Origin: Woeseiaceae bacterium
GTDB lineage: Bacteria > Pseudomonadota > Gammaproteobacteria > Steroidobacterales > Woeseiaceae
NCBI GenBank assembly: GCA_021773095.1
Contig: JAJFKR010000037.1
Location: 1-45,743 of the forward strand
Reading direction: 5' to 3'
Length of the DNA: 45,743 bases
Shown here: positions 8,721 to 17,510 of the stretch, one piece after another
Numbering within the stretch: position 1 is the stretch's first letter
Layout of the letters: each line of letters opens with the position of its first letter
The notes under the pieces: model-generated
The model's input: only the letters and a program-made list of their open reading frames with translations
The model's database searches: none
Told to the model about the DNA's origin: nothing
Made by a program: the position numbers and the translations under genes

Positions 8721-9103
8721 CGAATTTCCAGTGAGTGCGGGTTTTTTGTGCTTCAGCCCGGCTGATGGGCCATCGAGTTCAAGGCCCGCATTATCGCATG
8801 GCGGATTAGTGATTGTGTCGAAAAAAAGAAGGGCCTGTTTGCCAGTGTTTTCGGTCTTTCCCCCCCCCTCAATGACTGCTCTTAGAACAGCCGACACGCT
8901 GTTGAAGTCTGTTCCGTGAAATTCCAGTTGACTCGTAAGGCCGAAAGGTCGATAGTTGGCAAAGCTATCTGTGGTAATTCTACAACGGACGTGAAAGACC
9001 AGACCAGATGCTTGTCACAAACAACACGCTGTGACGACCCCTCGGAAGTGTATTAAGCGTATACAGCGTGTATTTACCTAAAGAATGTACGGGAGAAACG
9101 AAA
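8721..9103. promoter_or_regulatory. Divergent control region between ggt and the TonB receptor
   Basis: 383 bases without a gene. For the rightward gene a promoter-like pair, TTGACT (8928-8933) and GATAGT (8951-8956), has a 17-base gap. A 6-bp inverted repeat GTCACA/TGTGAC (9014-9019, 9030-9035, 10-base gap) lies 70 bases before the receptor start and could be an operator. A run of nine C (8860-8868) lies on the ggt side. Confidence 0.45.
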
Positions 9104-11785
9104 GTGGTTAGAAAAATCAATGTATGCAAGGGAGTACTCTTGGCCCTGGCGTTACCAGCGACTGTTGTATTACCACAACAGAGTTTCGCGCAGGCCGATG
9201 AGGAAATCGAAGAGATCATCACCACCGGCACCCGGCGAGATGATCGCTCGGCTGCAGACTCGCCGGTGCCGATCGATGTCATCTCCGGAGCAGAGTTTCA
9301 GCAGAACTCGTCTGCGGATGTCCAGGACTTGCTGCGCACCGCAGTTCCGTCATTTGACGTGAACACACAGCCCATTAGTGATGCAGCTACCGTCTCGCGG
9401 CCAGCGAACGTACGTGGCCTGTCACCGGACAACGTATTGATTCTGGTCAACGGCAAACGGCGTCATCGCGGTTCTGTCATTTCATTCCTTGGCGGCGGTA
9501 TTTCTGACGGTGCCCAGGGTGTCGATATTTCCTCCATTCCATCTCTCGCCCTCAAGCAGGTCGAGGTTCTCCGCGACGGCGCTTCCTCGCAGTACGGATC
9601 TGACGCCATCGCCGGCGTTATCAACTTCGTTCTTAGAGACGAATCCGAAGGCGCTGAACTACAGGTGAACTATGGTTCAACGTATGAAGATGATGGCGAT
9701 AACTATCGCATTGCAGGCAACATCGGACTGCCGCTGGGTGAGTCGGGCTTCCTCAATTTGACTGCCGAATTCAATGACGTTGAGGGCACGGTTCGTTCGG
9801 TTGTTCGTGACGACGTGCTGGCGCTGATTGCCGCCGGCAATACCGACGTCGCTGATTTTCAGCTCGTCAACTCCTACACGAGTGAAGTACCGCAATATTG
9901 GGGCCAGCCTGATGTTGAAGACGACATCAAGCTCTTCGTCAATGCGGGAGTCGACCTGAGTGACAACGCAGAGCTCTACGTCTTCGGAAACTACGCGGAG
10001 CGAACTGCGACCGGTGGCTTCTTCTTTCGCAACCCGACTAACCGTGGCGGCGTATTTGCAGGCCCATTGGTCGACCCGATAACCGGCGCTCTGGACCCTA
10101 ACGGCGTTGCTTCTGTTCTCGTTGGTGATCTTGCCGGCGTCGGTGTAAGCGGATGTCCTGCCGGCATTCCGCTGACCGGAACCAATGGCTTGATAATGGA
10201 CCCAGCCGTTCTAGCGGCAGTCACGGCCGATGCGAACTGTTTCTCATTTGTTGAGACGATTCCAAGTGGCTTTGTCCCTCGCTTTGGTGGCGACAACGAA
10301 GACAGCGCAATTGCAGTGGGTGTTCGTGGTGAGTTTGCTTTCGGCAGCGGCCTGAACTATGACTTTAGCGTCTCGAGCGGCTCCAACCGGACGGATTTCT
10401 TCATTCGCAACACGGTCAACGCATCACTCGGCCCGAACACGCCGAGAGATTTCGTTCCCGGTGGGCAAGAGCAGACCGAAACGATTGTTAATGCAGACTT
10501 TGCCTACGCTCTCGATATGGGTTTTGCCTCGGATCTGAACGTCGCGTTTGGTAGCGAGTATCGAAAGGAAGAGTTCGACCTGTTCGCCGGCGACGCCGCG
10601 TCGTTTGCGCTCGGACCGCTCTCTGATCAAGGATTCTCATCCAGTTCAAACGGCTTTGGCGGATTTCCGAACAGCTCGTCCAGTGACCAGGACAGTGTTG
10701 CTGTCTATGTCGACCTAGAAGCCGATCTGACCGACAGGTTTACACTGCAGGCGGCCGTTCGTTTCGAAGACTTCAGTGAATTCGGCGACACAACGGATGT
10801 CAAGGTAGCGGGTATGTTTCATGTGACCGACACATTCCGCATTCGCGGTGCGTTCTCAACAGGTTTCCACGCGCCGACTGCCGGACAAGCAAACATCACC
10901 AACGTAACCACGCAGAATGTTAATGGCCAACTCGTTGACCAGGGCACCTTGCCGTTGTTCTCGGCGGCCGGTCAGCTGGCGGCAGACTTCATTGAGAGTC
11001 AGGGCAACGGCCGTCCGCAGTTGGGACCGGAAGATGCGCGCAATCTGGCACTGGGTTTTTCCTTCGATTTGGGCGAGTCAACCTGGACGATCGATTTCTA
11101 CGATATCGAACTTGAGGATCGCGTCGCGCTTGGCGCCGATGTGGACTTCCTGACCGCATTGAATTTCACTGATGGTTTTGTCAACAACTATACGTCTGTA
11201 GGGCAAGCGTTGACTGGTCTTGATGCCGCCGGCGTGATAAATCGTACGGATTTTGTTGGTTTGGATGATCTGCAATCATTCCGCTTCTTCTCCAACAGCT
11301 TCGATACCACAACCACAGGTGTTGACGTTGTCGGTAAATTCGGCTTCGCGCTGGGTAGTGGTGATTCGACGGTAACGATAGCCGCCAACTACAACAAAAC
11401 GGACGTGGATAGTGTTGGTACATTGAATCCCATTAGTGCCGGTCGTGTGCGTGCTATTGAAGATCTGCTACCAAATGTCAAAGGCAGCGTGACCTGGACG
11501 CATGTCCAGGATAGTTTGCGCACCATGCTTCGCGCTAATTACTACGGTGGATGGGACGATACCGGTAATGGCGTCGATGGAATGAGTGCGGAAGTCCTGG
11601 TTGACGCTGAGGTTGCCTATCAGGTCTCAGAAAGTATTGAAGTGATTGGCGGCCTGGCCAACATTTTCGACACTTTTCCTGATAAGAACCCGGGGGCCGG
11701 TGATTTGGGCCAGCTCTATGCAGAGTCCAGCCCATTCGGATTTAACGGAGGCAGCTGGTACCTGCGTGCTCGGATGACATTCTAG
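9104..11785 (+). CDS. TonB-dependent outer membrane receptor
   Basis: 893 residues from GTG 9104, which has GGGAG nine bases before it; the longer GTG 9068 start is less likely. A signal peptide ends at SFAQA. EIEEIITTGTR is the TonB box region. The plug domain (about residues 45-160) shows SPVPIDVISGAEF, VRGLSPDNVLILVNGKRR, VEVLRDGASSQYGSDAIAGVINF. The remainder is a 22-strand barrel ending in the aromatic terminus WYLRARMTF. It imports a substrate such as a siderophore, peptide or sugar; which one cannot be read from sequence. The divergent glutamyltranspeptidase hints at peptides, weakly. Confidence 0.93.
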   Translation: MVRKINVCKGVLLALALPATVVLPQQSFAQADEEIEEIITTGTRRDDRSAADSPVPIDVISGAEFQQNSSADVQDLLRTAVPSFDVNTQPISDAATVSRPANVRGLSPDNVLILVNGKRRHRGSVISFLGGGISDGAQGVDISSIPSLALKQVEVLRDGASSQYGSDAIAGVINFVLRDESEGAELQVNYGSTYEDDGDNYRIAGNIGLPLGESGFLNLTAEFNDVEGTVRSVVRDDVLALIAAGNTDVADFQLVNSYTSEVPQYWGQPDVEDDIKLFVNAGVDLSDNAELYVFGNYAERTATGGFFFRNPTNRGGVFAGPLVDPITGALDPNGVASVLVGDLAGVGVSGCPAGIPLTGTNGLIMDPAVLAAVTADANCFSFVETIPSGFVPRFGGDNEDSAIAVGVRGEFAFGSGLNYDFSVSSGSNRTDFFIRNTVNASLGPNTPRDFVPGGQEQTETIVNADFAYALDMGFASDLNVAFGSEYRKEEFDLFAGDAASFALGPLSDQGFSSSSNGFGGFPNSSSSDQDSVAVYVDLEADLTDRFTLQAAVRFEDFSEFGDTTDVKVAGMFHVTDTFRIRGAFSTGFHAPTAGQANITNVTTQNVNGQLVDQGTLPLFSAAGQLAADFIESQGNGRPQLGPEDARNLALGFSFDLGESTWTIDFYDIELEDRVALGADVDFLTALNFTDGFVNNYTSVGQALTGLDAAGVINRTDFVGLDDLQSFRFFSNSFDTTTTGVDVVGKFGFALGSGDSTVTIAANYNKTDVDSVGTLNPISAGRVRAIEDLLPNVKGSVTWTHVQDSLRTMLRANYYGGWDDTGNGVDGMSAEVLVDAEVAYQVSESIEVIGGLANIFDTFPDKNPGAGDLGQLYAESSPFGFNGGSWYLRARMTF

Positions 11786-11811
11786 AGTTCGTTTAATCGT
11801 TACAGAGAAAA

Positions 11812-11837
11812 GCCCCGCCAAGAGCGGGGCTTTTTTT
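11812..11837 (+). terminator. Rho-independent terminator of the TonB receptor gene
   Basis: GCCCCGC and GCGGGGC pair around CAAGA and are followed by seven T, 26 bases after the stop codon. Confidence 0.93.
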
Positions 11838-11898
11838 AAGCAGATTGTTTCCCGCCAGACAACGGTATTTATCGGACACCACCAAGCGTATGTACCAG

Positions 11899-12825
11899 TT
11901 ACGCCGGCAGCTGTTTCTCAATCCAGTTCAAAACGTCGGCAGAAAACTCGTCGCGATTGGTTTCATTGAACATCTCGTGGCGTCCTTCCGGGTAAATTTT
12001 CGTTAACAGATTGTTGTGCCCCGACTTCGCATAATGCATTGCGAGATCAGTAATACCTTGCTGACCCCCAACGGGATCTTCAGCGCCCCCGGTCAGCAGT
12101 ACAGGCAGCTCGGAGCGGATTCGTCGCAGGGCCCGGTTTGACGCGATCGCCGTCAGTCCACCCATCAGGTCGAGCCATAATCCACAACTGTAGGGCCCGC
12201 CGCACAGCGGATCGTCGACGTAAATGTCGACCTCCGTCTCGTCGCGCGAGAGCCAGTCAAGCTCTGTTCGGGCGGGTGAAAACGACTTGTTGAAATCACC
12301 GAATCCCAGCTTGTGAAGCAGCTCACTTTTGCCACGACGCCCGATGCGCACCGACTCAACCCAAGCGATGAGCCGACCGATGATCAGCTTCACTTTCGCT
12401 GACCAGGTTGATGCGGACAAGATCAATGCCGTCAGCCGGTAACCATGCTGCATCGAGAAATATTGTGCGATGTACGAGCCCATACTGTGTCCCAGCAATA
12501 CGATCGGCAAGCCTTCATACCGATCTCCGATCATCTCGTTAACCAGCAGTCCATCGTCCGTCAGTAGCTGCCACCCACCACTATCCGCAAAATGGCCGAG
12601 CTCCTCTGCATGATTTCCGTGACCCCGGTGATCGTGTGCGATAACAGCAAAGCCGCGTGCTGTCGCCAGGCGCGCGAACCGTTCGTAGCGAAGGTGATGT
12701 TCACCGAGCCCATGAAAAATCTGGATAATGCCGATTACATTGTCCTCGGGCCGCCAGTGTGTGCCACGAATCCTGTGTTGGTCAGGCGCCTCGATCTCGA
12801 ACACCGCAGTCTGCATATCGTTCAT
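11899..12825 (-). CDS. Alpha/beta hydrolase, monoacylglycerol lipase-like
   Basis: 308 residues, cytoplasmic (no signal). The fold is given by GIIQIFHGLGEHHLRYERFA (oxyanion HGLGEH), GFAVIAHDHRGHG, the nucleophile elbow VLLGHSMGSYIAQYF, the acid in LLTGGAEDPVGG and the His in GRHEMFNE. This is the lysophospholipase / monoacylglycerol lipase group (PldB, Hydrolase_4), which cleaves single acyl chains from glycerol lipids. Its start region is shared with the upstream flank of the divergent glutathione transferase; the promoters overlap in a gap of about 40 bases. Confidence 0.88.
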   Translation of the reverse strand: MNDMQTAVFEIEAPDQHRIRGTHWRPEDNVIGIIQIFHGLGEHHLRYERFARLATARGFAVIAHDHRGHGNHAEELGHFADSGGWQLLTDDGLLVNEMIGDRYEGLPIVLLGHSMGSYIAQYFSMQHGYRLTALILSASTWSAKVKLIIGRLIAWVESVRIGRRGKSELLHKLGFGDFNKSFSPARTELDWLSRDETEVDIYVDDPLCGGPYSCGLWLDLMGGLTAIASNRALRRIRSELPVLLTGGAEDPVGGQQGITDLAMHYAKSGHNNLLTKIYPEGRHEMFNETNRDEFSADVLNWIEKQLPA

Positions 12826-12867
12826 TCCGGTAGCACGTTAATGATGGATCACCTTATACTGCAAGAC

Positions 12868-13572
12868 ATGATCGATTTTTACTACTGGCCGACACCCAAT
12901 GGCCACAAAATTTCCATCATGCTCGAAGAGTGTGGTCTCCCTTACAAGACGATTCCGGTATCTATCGGCAACGGCGATCAGTTTGCGCCCCGGTTCCTGA
13001 AGATAGCGCCAAACAACCGCATGCCGGCGATTGTTGATCATGACACTGACATTTCAGTATTTGAGGGCGGTGCGATTCTGATGTACCTGGCAGAAAAGAC
13101 CGGCAAACTGCTGCCGCAGGAGCAAACCGATCGGTTTGAGGTGCTGCAGTGGTTGTTCTGGCAGGCCGGCGGCCTCGGACCGATGGCGGGGCAGCTCAGT
13201 CATTTCGTGAGTTACACGAAGGAAGATATCCCGTACGCACACCAACGCTACGCCGACGAATACGATCGCCTGCTCGCCGTGATGGACGTGCGCTTGCGAG
13301 ACAGGGAATATTTGGCGGGCGATTATTCGATCGCGGATATCGCCAGCTTTCCGTGGGTAAAACCATATCGCCGTCTGGGCAACGATCTGGACAAATTCAA
13401 GAACCTTCGACGTTGGTTCGATGCATTGAAACAACGTCCCGCCGTTCGCAAAGGTATCGATCTTGGGCAGGACTGGAAGCGCGACGAACGACAAAGCGAA
13501 TCCGCCCGGTCGATTATTTTCGGCCAAAATGCACAAACGGTATTCAATGCCGCGGACGCCGCGAGTAAATAG
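12868..13572 (+). CDS. Glutathione S-transferase, YfcG/YghU-like
   Basis: 234 residues from ATG 12868; ATG 12841 in the same frame is an alternative. The thioredoxin-like N-terminal domain begins MIDFYYWPTPNGHKISIMLEE and contains NRMPAIVDHD with the cis-proline and FEGGAILMYLAEKTG for glutathione binding. The helical domain carries SIADIASFPWV, the conserved N-capping box. The TPNGHK motif is the mark of the bacterial disulfide-bond reductase type (YfcG, YghU). It overlaps the next transferase gene by 26 bases. Confidence 0.9.
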   Translation: MIDFYYWPTPNGHKISIMLEECGLPYKTIPVSIGNGDQFAPRFLKIAPNNRMPAIVDHDTDISVFEGGAILMYLAEKTGKLLPQEQTDRFEVLQWLFWQAGGLGPMAGQLSHFVSYTKEDIPYAHQRYADEYDRLLAVMDVRLRDREYLAGDYSIADIASFPWVKPYRRLGNDLDKFKNLRRWFDALKQRPAVRKGIDLGQDWKRDERQSESARSIIFGQNAQTVFNAADAASK

Positions 13573-14203
13573 ATTGAGATTCTACGATTGCAAAACCGCC
13601 CCCAGTCCGCGACGCGTTCGCATATTCGTAGCAGAGAAGGGTATCGACATAGAGACGGTGCAAGTTGACCTGGGGAGCGGGGAGCAATTTGCACATGAGT
13701 TCCGGGAGATCAACCCGGATTGTGTCGTTCCGGCGTTGCAACTTGATGACGGTAGCTGCTTGAGCGAAGTCATTGCCATTTGCCATTATCTGGAGGCCCA
13801 GCAACCGGACCCTTCGTTACTGGGCGCAAGCGATGAGGAGCGCGCGCGTATCCTCATGTGGAACGTCAAGGTGGAGCAGCAAGGTTTGCTGGCCGTGGCT
13901 GACGCCTTTCGTAACGCGGCCAAAGGCCTCAAGAATCACGCGGCAACGGGTCCTGTTTCCTACGTGCAAATTCCTGAACTCGCCGAGCGAGGGCGCGAGC
14001 GGGTTGCGCAGTTTTTTGCGCGAATGGACGAGCAACTGAGCAACAACGAGTTCATTGCAGGAGACCGTTTCTCGATAGCCGATATCACAGCATTGGTTGC
14101 CGTGGATTTTGCAGCGCGGATTAAGCTTTCGATGCCGGAAGATGCAGCGCATCTAAGAAGTTGGTATGAATCAGTATCAATTCGACCCAGCGCGGCTGCC
14201 TGA
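13547..14203 (+). CDS. Glutathione S-transferase family protein
   Basis: 218 residues from ATG 13547. The thioredoxin-like domain starts LRFYDCKTAPSPRRVRIFVAEKG and includes NPDCVVPALQLDDG (cis-proline) and LSEVIAICHYLE. The C-terminal helical domain has FSIADITALVAVDFA. It resembles transferases acting on small electrophiles, with Ser or Cys rather than Tyr at the active site. It follows the first transferase with an overlap of 26 bases, so the two probably form one transcript. Its end overlaps the convergent membrane gene by 27 bases. Confidence 0.87.
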   Translation: MPRTPRVNRLRFYDCKTAPSPRRVRIFVAEKGIDIETVQVDLGSGEQFAHEFREINPDCVVPALQLDDGSCLSEVIAICHYLEAQQPDPSLLGASDEERARILMWNVKVEQQGLLAVADAFRNAAKGLKNHAATGPVSYVQIPELAERGRERVAQFFARMDEQLSNNEFIAGDRFSIADITALVAVDFAARIKLSMPEDAAHLRSWYESVSIRPSAAA

Positions 14204-14650
14204 CGCGCTGCTTCCCAAAGACGAAAAACCGAGAAAAAACAGCAGCCCGATCTTTATCAACTCTAGCGATGAGTAGATTGCGTGCGCGTAGGATGACGGT
14301 GGTTCTATACCGTTGATGATCAATTGCGTGCGTTCTGAGAGTTCTGGTGTCAGCCACTGAGATTGCGCGATGACGATCACGGTGAGGGCGACGGCGAAAC
14401 CCCAGTATTTCGCTGTTCGACCAGAGGCCCGGATGACGATAAGCAATATGATCAGCGCTCCCAGCTCGACCTTGTTCAGCGCGGCAAAAACCACTTGCCC
14501 GACGTCGAGTGCTATCGATCGAGTAATGGTGTCGGCGCTAAAGCGCACGGGCGTTGCCAGCATGGAGACACCCAGAGTCACGCCGGCCCAAAGGAAACAA
14601 ATCCAGGCGGGATTCAATAGAGCATTGCGAAATCGTTGCATTACGGTCAT
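14177..14650 (-). CDS. Small four-helix membrane protein of unknown function
   Basis: 157 residues from ATG 14650, with ATG 14641 also possible. Four hydrophobic helices are visible (LNPAWICFLWAGVTLGVSML, VELGALIILLIVIRA, WGFAVALTVIVIAQS, SSLELIKIGLLFFLGFSSL), plus a Ser/Gly-rich tail. I do not recognise the family. The open frame extends to 14728, but that would overlap the divergent CtlX gene. It is convergent with the second glutathione transferase gene. Confidence 0.7.
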   Translation of the reverse strand: MTVMQRFRNALLNPAWICFLWAGVTLGVSMLATPVRFSADTITRSIALDVGQVVFAALNKVELGALIILLIVIRASGRTAKYWGFAVALTVIVIAQSQWLTPELSERTQLIINGIEPPSSYAHAIYSSLELIKIGLLFFLGFSSLGSSASGSRAGSN

Positions 14651-14660
14651 ATAATGCACG

Positions 14661-15596
14661 ATGCCGTCGAAGGAATCACAATTAGCAACGACCGTACTCA
14701 TGATTCGACCGGCCCGATTCGAGAGCAATCCGATGACGGCGGGGTCGAACGTCTTTCAAGGCCGTTCCAACGCAACACCTGAGGAACAACAACACGCTGC
14801 CGTATGCGAATTCGACGCGCTGGTTGATGTCTTGCGCGCTGCCGGTATTAATGTCGTGGTTGTCGACGACACAGCAGAACCGCACACACCTGACTCAATA
14901 TTTCCAAACAACTGGGTAAGTTTCCATGCAGACGGTCGTGTCGTGTTGTATCCAATGGAAGCACCGAACCGGCGTTCAGAGCGCCGGACTGACATCATCG
15001 ACAGACTCGCGGATGAATTCGGTTTTCAGGTGGCCGAGGTGCTTGATCTGACAGAGCACGAGAACGCCGGGCACTATCTTGAAGGGACCGGGAGTATGGT
15101 GCTTGATCGTGTAAACAGAGTGGCCTATGCGTGCCTTTCATCGCGTACGCAGCTCGATCCGCTCGGTGATTTTGCACAGCAAATGGGCTATGACGTCGTC
15201 GCGTTTGATGCGGTTGATCGCAACGGTGTGCCTGTTTATCACACCAACGTTCTTATGAACATCGGCGAATCCGTTGCGATTATTTGTGACGAAGCGATCG
15301 TGCGCAAAGAGCAACGTGAGGCGGTGATGGCTCGCCTTCGTGAGACGGAGCATACTGTCATCAGTATCGACTACGACCAGCTCAACGCCTTCGCTGGAAA
15401 TATGCTGGAGCTGAGGAGTATGCAAGGAGAACGTGTGCTGGCTATGTCATCACGAGCCTGGGACTCGCTGGATGCGGAACAACGCAATGTGCTCCAGGCG
15501 AATGGTAAGATCGTTAGTTCTCCGGTCGAGAGTATAGAGAGCTCAGCCGGCGGCAGCGTGCGATGCATGCTGGCCGAAATTCACTTACTGACTTAA
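14661..15596 (+). CDS. ctlX: Pentein hydrolase, citrulline hydrolase CtlX-like
   Basis: 311 residues from ATG 14661; ATG 14700 is possible. Family features are VLMIRPARFESN, HTPDSIFPNNWVSFH, LYPMEAPNRRSERR, HYLEGTGSMVLDR, VYHTNVLMNIG with the catalytic His, and GGSVRCMLAEIHL with the nucleophile Cys near residue 302. CtlX proteins hydrolyse citrulline to ornithine, carbon dioxide and ammonia; eukaryotic-type dimethylarginine hydrolases are relatives. The adjacent arginine-acting pentein at 16680 supports a role in arginine or citrulline breakdown. Confidence 0.85.
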   Translation: MPSKESQLATTVLMIRPARFESNPMTAGSNVFQGRSNATPEEQQHAAVCEFDALVDVLRAAGINVVVVDDTAEPHTPDSIFPNNWVSFHADGRVVLYPMEAPNRRSERRTDIIDRLADEFGFQVAEVLDLTEHENAGHYLEGTGSMVLDRVNRVAYACLSSRTQLDPLGDFAQQMGYDVVAFDAVDRNGVPVYHTNVLMNIGESVAIICDEAIVRKEQREAVMARLRETEHTVISIDYDQLNAFAGNMLELRSMQGERVLAMSSRAWDSLDAEQRNVLQANGKIVSSPVESIESSAGGSVRCMLAEIHLLT

Positions 15597-15683
15597 TGGT
15601 AGTTCCGCCATCGGACCTTTAATCTATTGAATTCGCCCATAAATATACGTCCACCTACAAAAATTCCCCGCAGGAGAAATTCC

Positions 15684-16574
15684 ATGGCTAGACCGAACGC
15701 GCAAAAGAATCTCGTGGTGATCGTCGTCAGCGTCATGCTGGTGGGCATGGTCGCATTGCAACTGGTCAAACAGGTTCCCGTTGGACACGTTGCGGTGGCA
15801 ACGTTGTTTGGTAATGCTCAGCCGAACGGCTATGAGCAAGGATTGCATGTCCCGGTAAACCCGCTGTATCGCTGGACGATGTTCGATGCCCGCCAGCAAA
15901 CGCATCAAGAGACCGCAAACGTTCCGAGTCAGGATCAATTGCAAACCAAGATCGACGTGAGCGTGCAGTACCGCATAGATGGCGCGATGGCACCGGATAT
16001 CCTGGAACAGACTGGTGATGCGGCGACAGTAGTCCGAGTGCATTTGATTCCGGCGCTAAGGTCTCTGCTGCGTGAGCAGGGCAAGAGCATCAAGCGCGCA
16101 GAGGACTTTTTTCTGGAAGAAACCCAGGTGACCCTACAGACAGCCTTGGAACAAGGTCTTCGTGACCATCTGGGGCCAAAGGGCGTCATCGTCTCGGCGG
16201 TGTTGATTCGGGACATCATGTTGCCACCTTTCATCGTCGCAGCTATCGAGCAGAAGAAAGAGCGCGAGCAGGCGGTGGAACGCGAAAGAGCCGAGCTGGA
16301 ACGAGTTCGAACAGAACTTCAGCAACAAGTCGCCAGAGCGGAAGCGGGGCGCGAAGCGGCTGACCAGGAAGCTGCGCGCAAGAGAATTCTCGCTGATGCG
16401 CAAGCCTATGAAATCACTCAAATCAATAATGCGGTAGCGAATAATCCGGCGTATATTAAGCTGCAGTCACTCGAAGCTTTGAAAGCCATCTCCAAAGACC
16501 CGGCGAGTAAGGTCTACTTTCTGGATGGTTCGAGCCCGAGCCCGTTACCACTAATGCACCTTGGGGATAATTAA
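15684..16574 (+). CDS. SPFH/prohibitin-family membrane protein
   Basis: 296 residues from ATG 15684, with CAGGAGAAA before it; an upstream in-frame start at 15627 is rejected. One N-terminal membrane anchor (NLVVIVVSVMLVGMVALQLV) leads into the SPFH domain (VPVGHVAVATLFG, LQTKIDVSVQYRID, LREQGKSIKRAEDFF, VSAVLIRDIMLPP). A charged coiled coil follows (about residues 195-250, KKEREQAVERERAELERVRTE). Such proteins form ring-like membrane scaffolds often tied to proteases. It sits between two guanidino hydrolase genes, but no functional link is known to me. Confidence 0.88.
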   Translation: MARPNAQKNLVVIVVSVMLVGMVALQLVKQVPVGHVAVATLFGNAQPNGYEQGLHVPVNPLYRWTMFDARQQTHQETANVPSQDQLQTKIDVSVQYRIDGAMAPDILEQTGDAATVVRVHLIPALRSLLREQGKSIKRAEDFFLEETQVTLQTALEQGLRDHLGPKGVIVSAVLIRDIMLPPFIVAAIEQKKEREQAVERERAELERVRTELQQQVARAEAGREAADQEAARKRILADAQAYEITQINNAVANNPAYIKLQSLEALKAISKDPASKVYFLDGSSPSPLPLMHLGDN

Positions 16575-16613
16575 GAACCCCGACGACGGGAAGCATTGAG
16601 TCAACATTGCGGG

Positions 16614-16639
16614 ACGGGAGCCGGGTGACCGGGTCCCGT
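16614..16639 (+). terminator. Likely terminator after the SPFH gene
   Basis: ACGGGA-G-CCGG pairs with CCGG-G-TCCCGT around GTGA and is followed by a T-rich tract (TTTCGCTTTATT). The T run is interrupted, so termination may be partial. Confidence 0.65.
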
Positions 16640-16679
16640 TTCGCTTTATTGGGCGATTGAAAAAAGAAGACGAATAAGA

Positions 16680-17501
16680 ATGAGTAAAGACAAGATCCTG
16701 ATGTGTCCACCGGATTTTTTTACGGTGGAGTACGTGATCAACCCCTGGATGGCAGGTCACGACGAGACGCTTAGTCTGGAACGGGCGAGAGCACAATGGG
16801 ATGAATTGCGAAGCAAGATTGGTGAGTTCGCGGACACTGTAATCATGGATCCGCAGCCAGAACTACCTGACATGGTTTTCACTGCGAATGCGGGCGTGGT
16901 CTATGGCAACAAGGCGATTGCCAGCCACTTCATGCCGCATGAACGGCGCCCTGAAGAACAGCACTTCAAGAAGTGGTTTGGGGAAAACGGTTTTGATCTT
17001 TTGGATCTCGATGAAAATATTGGTTTTGAAGGCGCTGGAGATTGCCTCGTCGATCGCGGCGGCCCGTGGTTGTGGACGGGCTACGGGTTTCGAACGGAAA
17101 TTGAAGCTCATGCAGAAATCGCGAGTTTCTTTGATACGGATGTCGTGTCGATTCGCCTAACTGACGCGCGTTTCTATCACATCGATACATGTTTCTGTCC
17201 GCTAACTGATGGCTTCCTTATGTACCACCCTCCCGCCTTTGATTTCGATTCGCGAATCGCAATTGAAAGCCGCATTCCACCGCATAAACGTATTGTTGTG
17301 GACACCGCGGACGCCGGGAACTTTGCCTGCAATGCCGTCAACATTGGTGATCAGGTGATTTTGAACAAGGCATCCGATCCGTTGAAAGCGCGATTAATGC
17401 TCGCCGGCTTCGAGGTTCACGAAGTTGAACTATCCGAATTCCTCAAAGCGGGCGGTTCGGCCAAGTGTCTTACCCTGAAGCTGACCGAGCCCGTACGGTA
17501 G
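16680..17501 (+). CDS. Arginine dihydrolase / DDAH-type pentein hydrolase
   Basis: 273 residues, about the size of one pentein domain. Active-site residues visible are Asn70 in VFTANAG, Glu117 in GFEGAGDCL, His167 in FYHIDTCF and the nucleophile Cys263 in GGSAKCLTL. As I recall, the cyanobacterial arginine dihydrolase ArgZ uses Asn71, Glu118, His168 and Cys264, an offset of one throughout. The Asn, in place of the Asp of arginine deiminase, is what lets ArgZ remove both nitrogens. The C-terminal ornithine-handling domain of ArgZ is absent. The M61 gene starts nine bases downstream. The alternative is dimethylarginine dimethylaminohydrolase. Confidence 0.8.
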   Translation: MSKDKILMCPPDFFTVEYVINPWMAGHDETLSLERARAQWDELRSKIGEFADTVIMDPQPELPDMVFTANAGVVYGNKAIASHFMPHERRPEEQHFKKWFGENGFDLLDLDENIGFEGAGDCLVDRGGPWLWTGYGFRTEIEAHAEIASFFDTDVVSIRLTDARFYHIDTCFCPLTDGFLMYHPPAFDFDSRIAIESRIPPHKRIVVDTADAGNFACNAVNIGDQVILNKASDPLKARLMLAGFEVHEVELSEFLKAGGSAKCLTLKLTEPVR

Positions 17502-17510
17502 ACGACAAGC

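Noticed and set aside
8721..8897. Upstream extension of ggt through a run of nine C
   Set aside because: The lipoprotein signal begins at ATG 8720. The upstream frame has no signal and the poly-C run alone does not prove phase variation.
12592..12867. N-terminal extension of the first glutathione transferase
   Set aside because: It lies on the opposite strand of the lipase gene, and the family begins at residue MIDFYYW (12868). The extension is a shadow of the lipase coding sequence.
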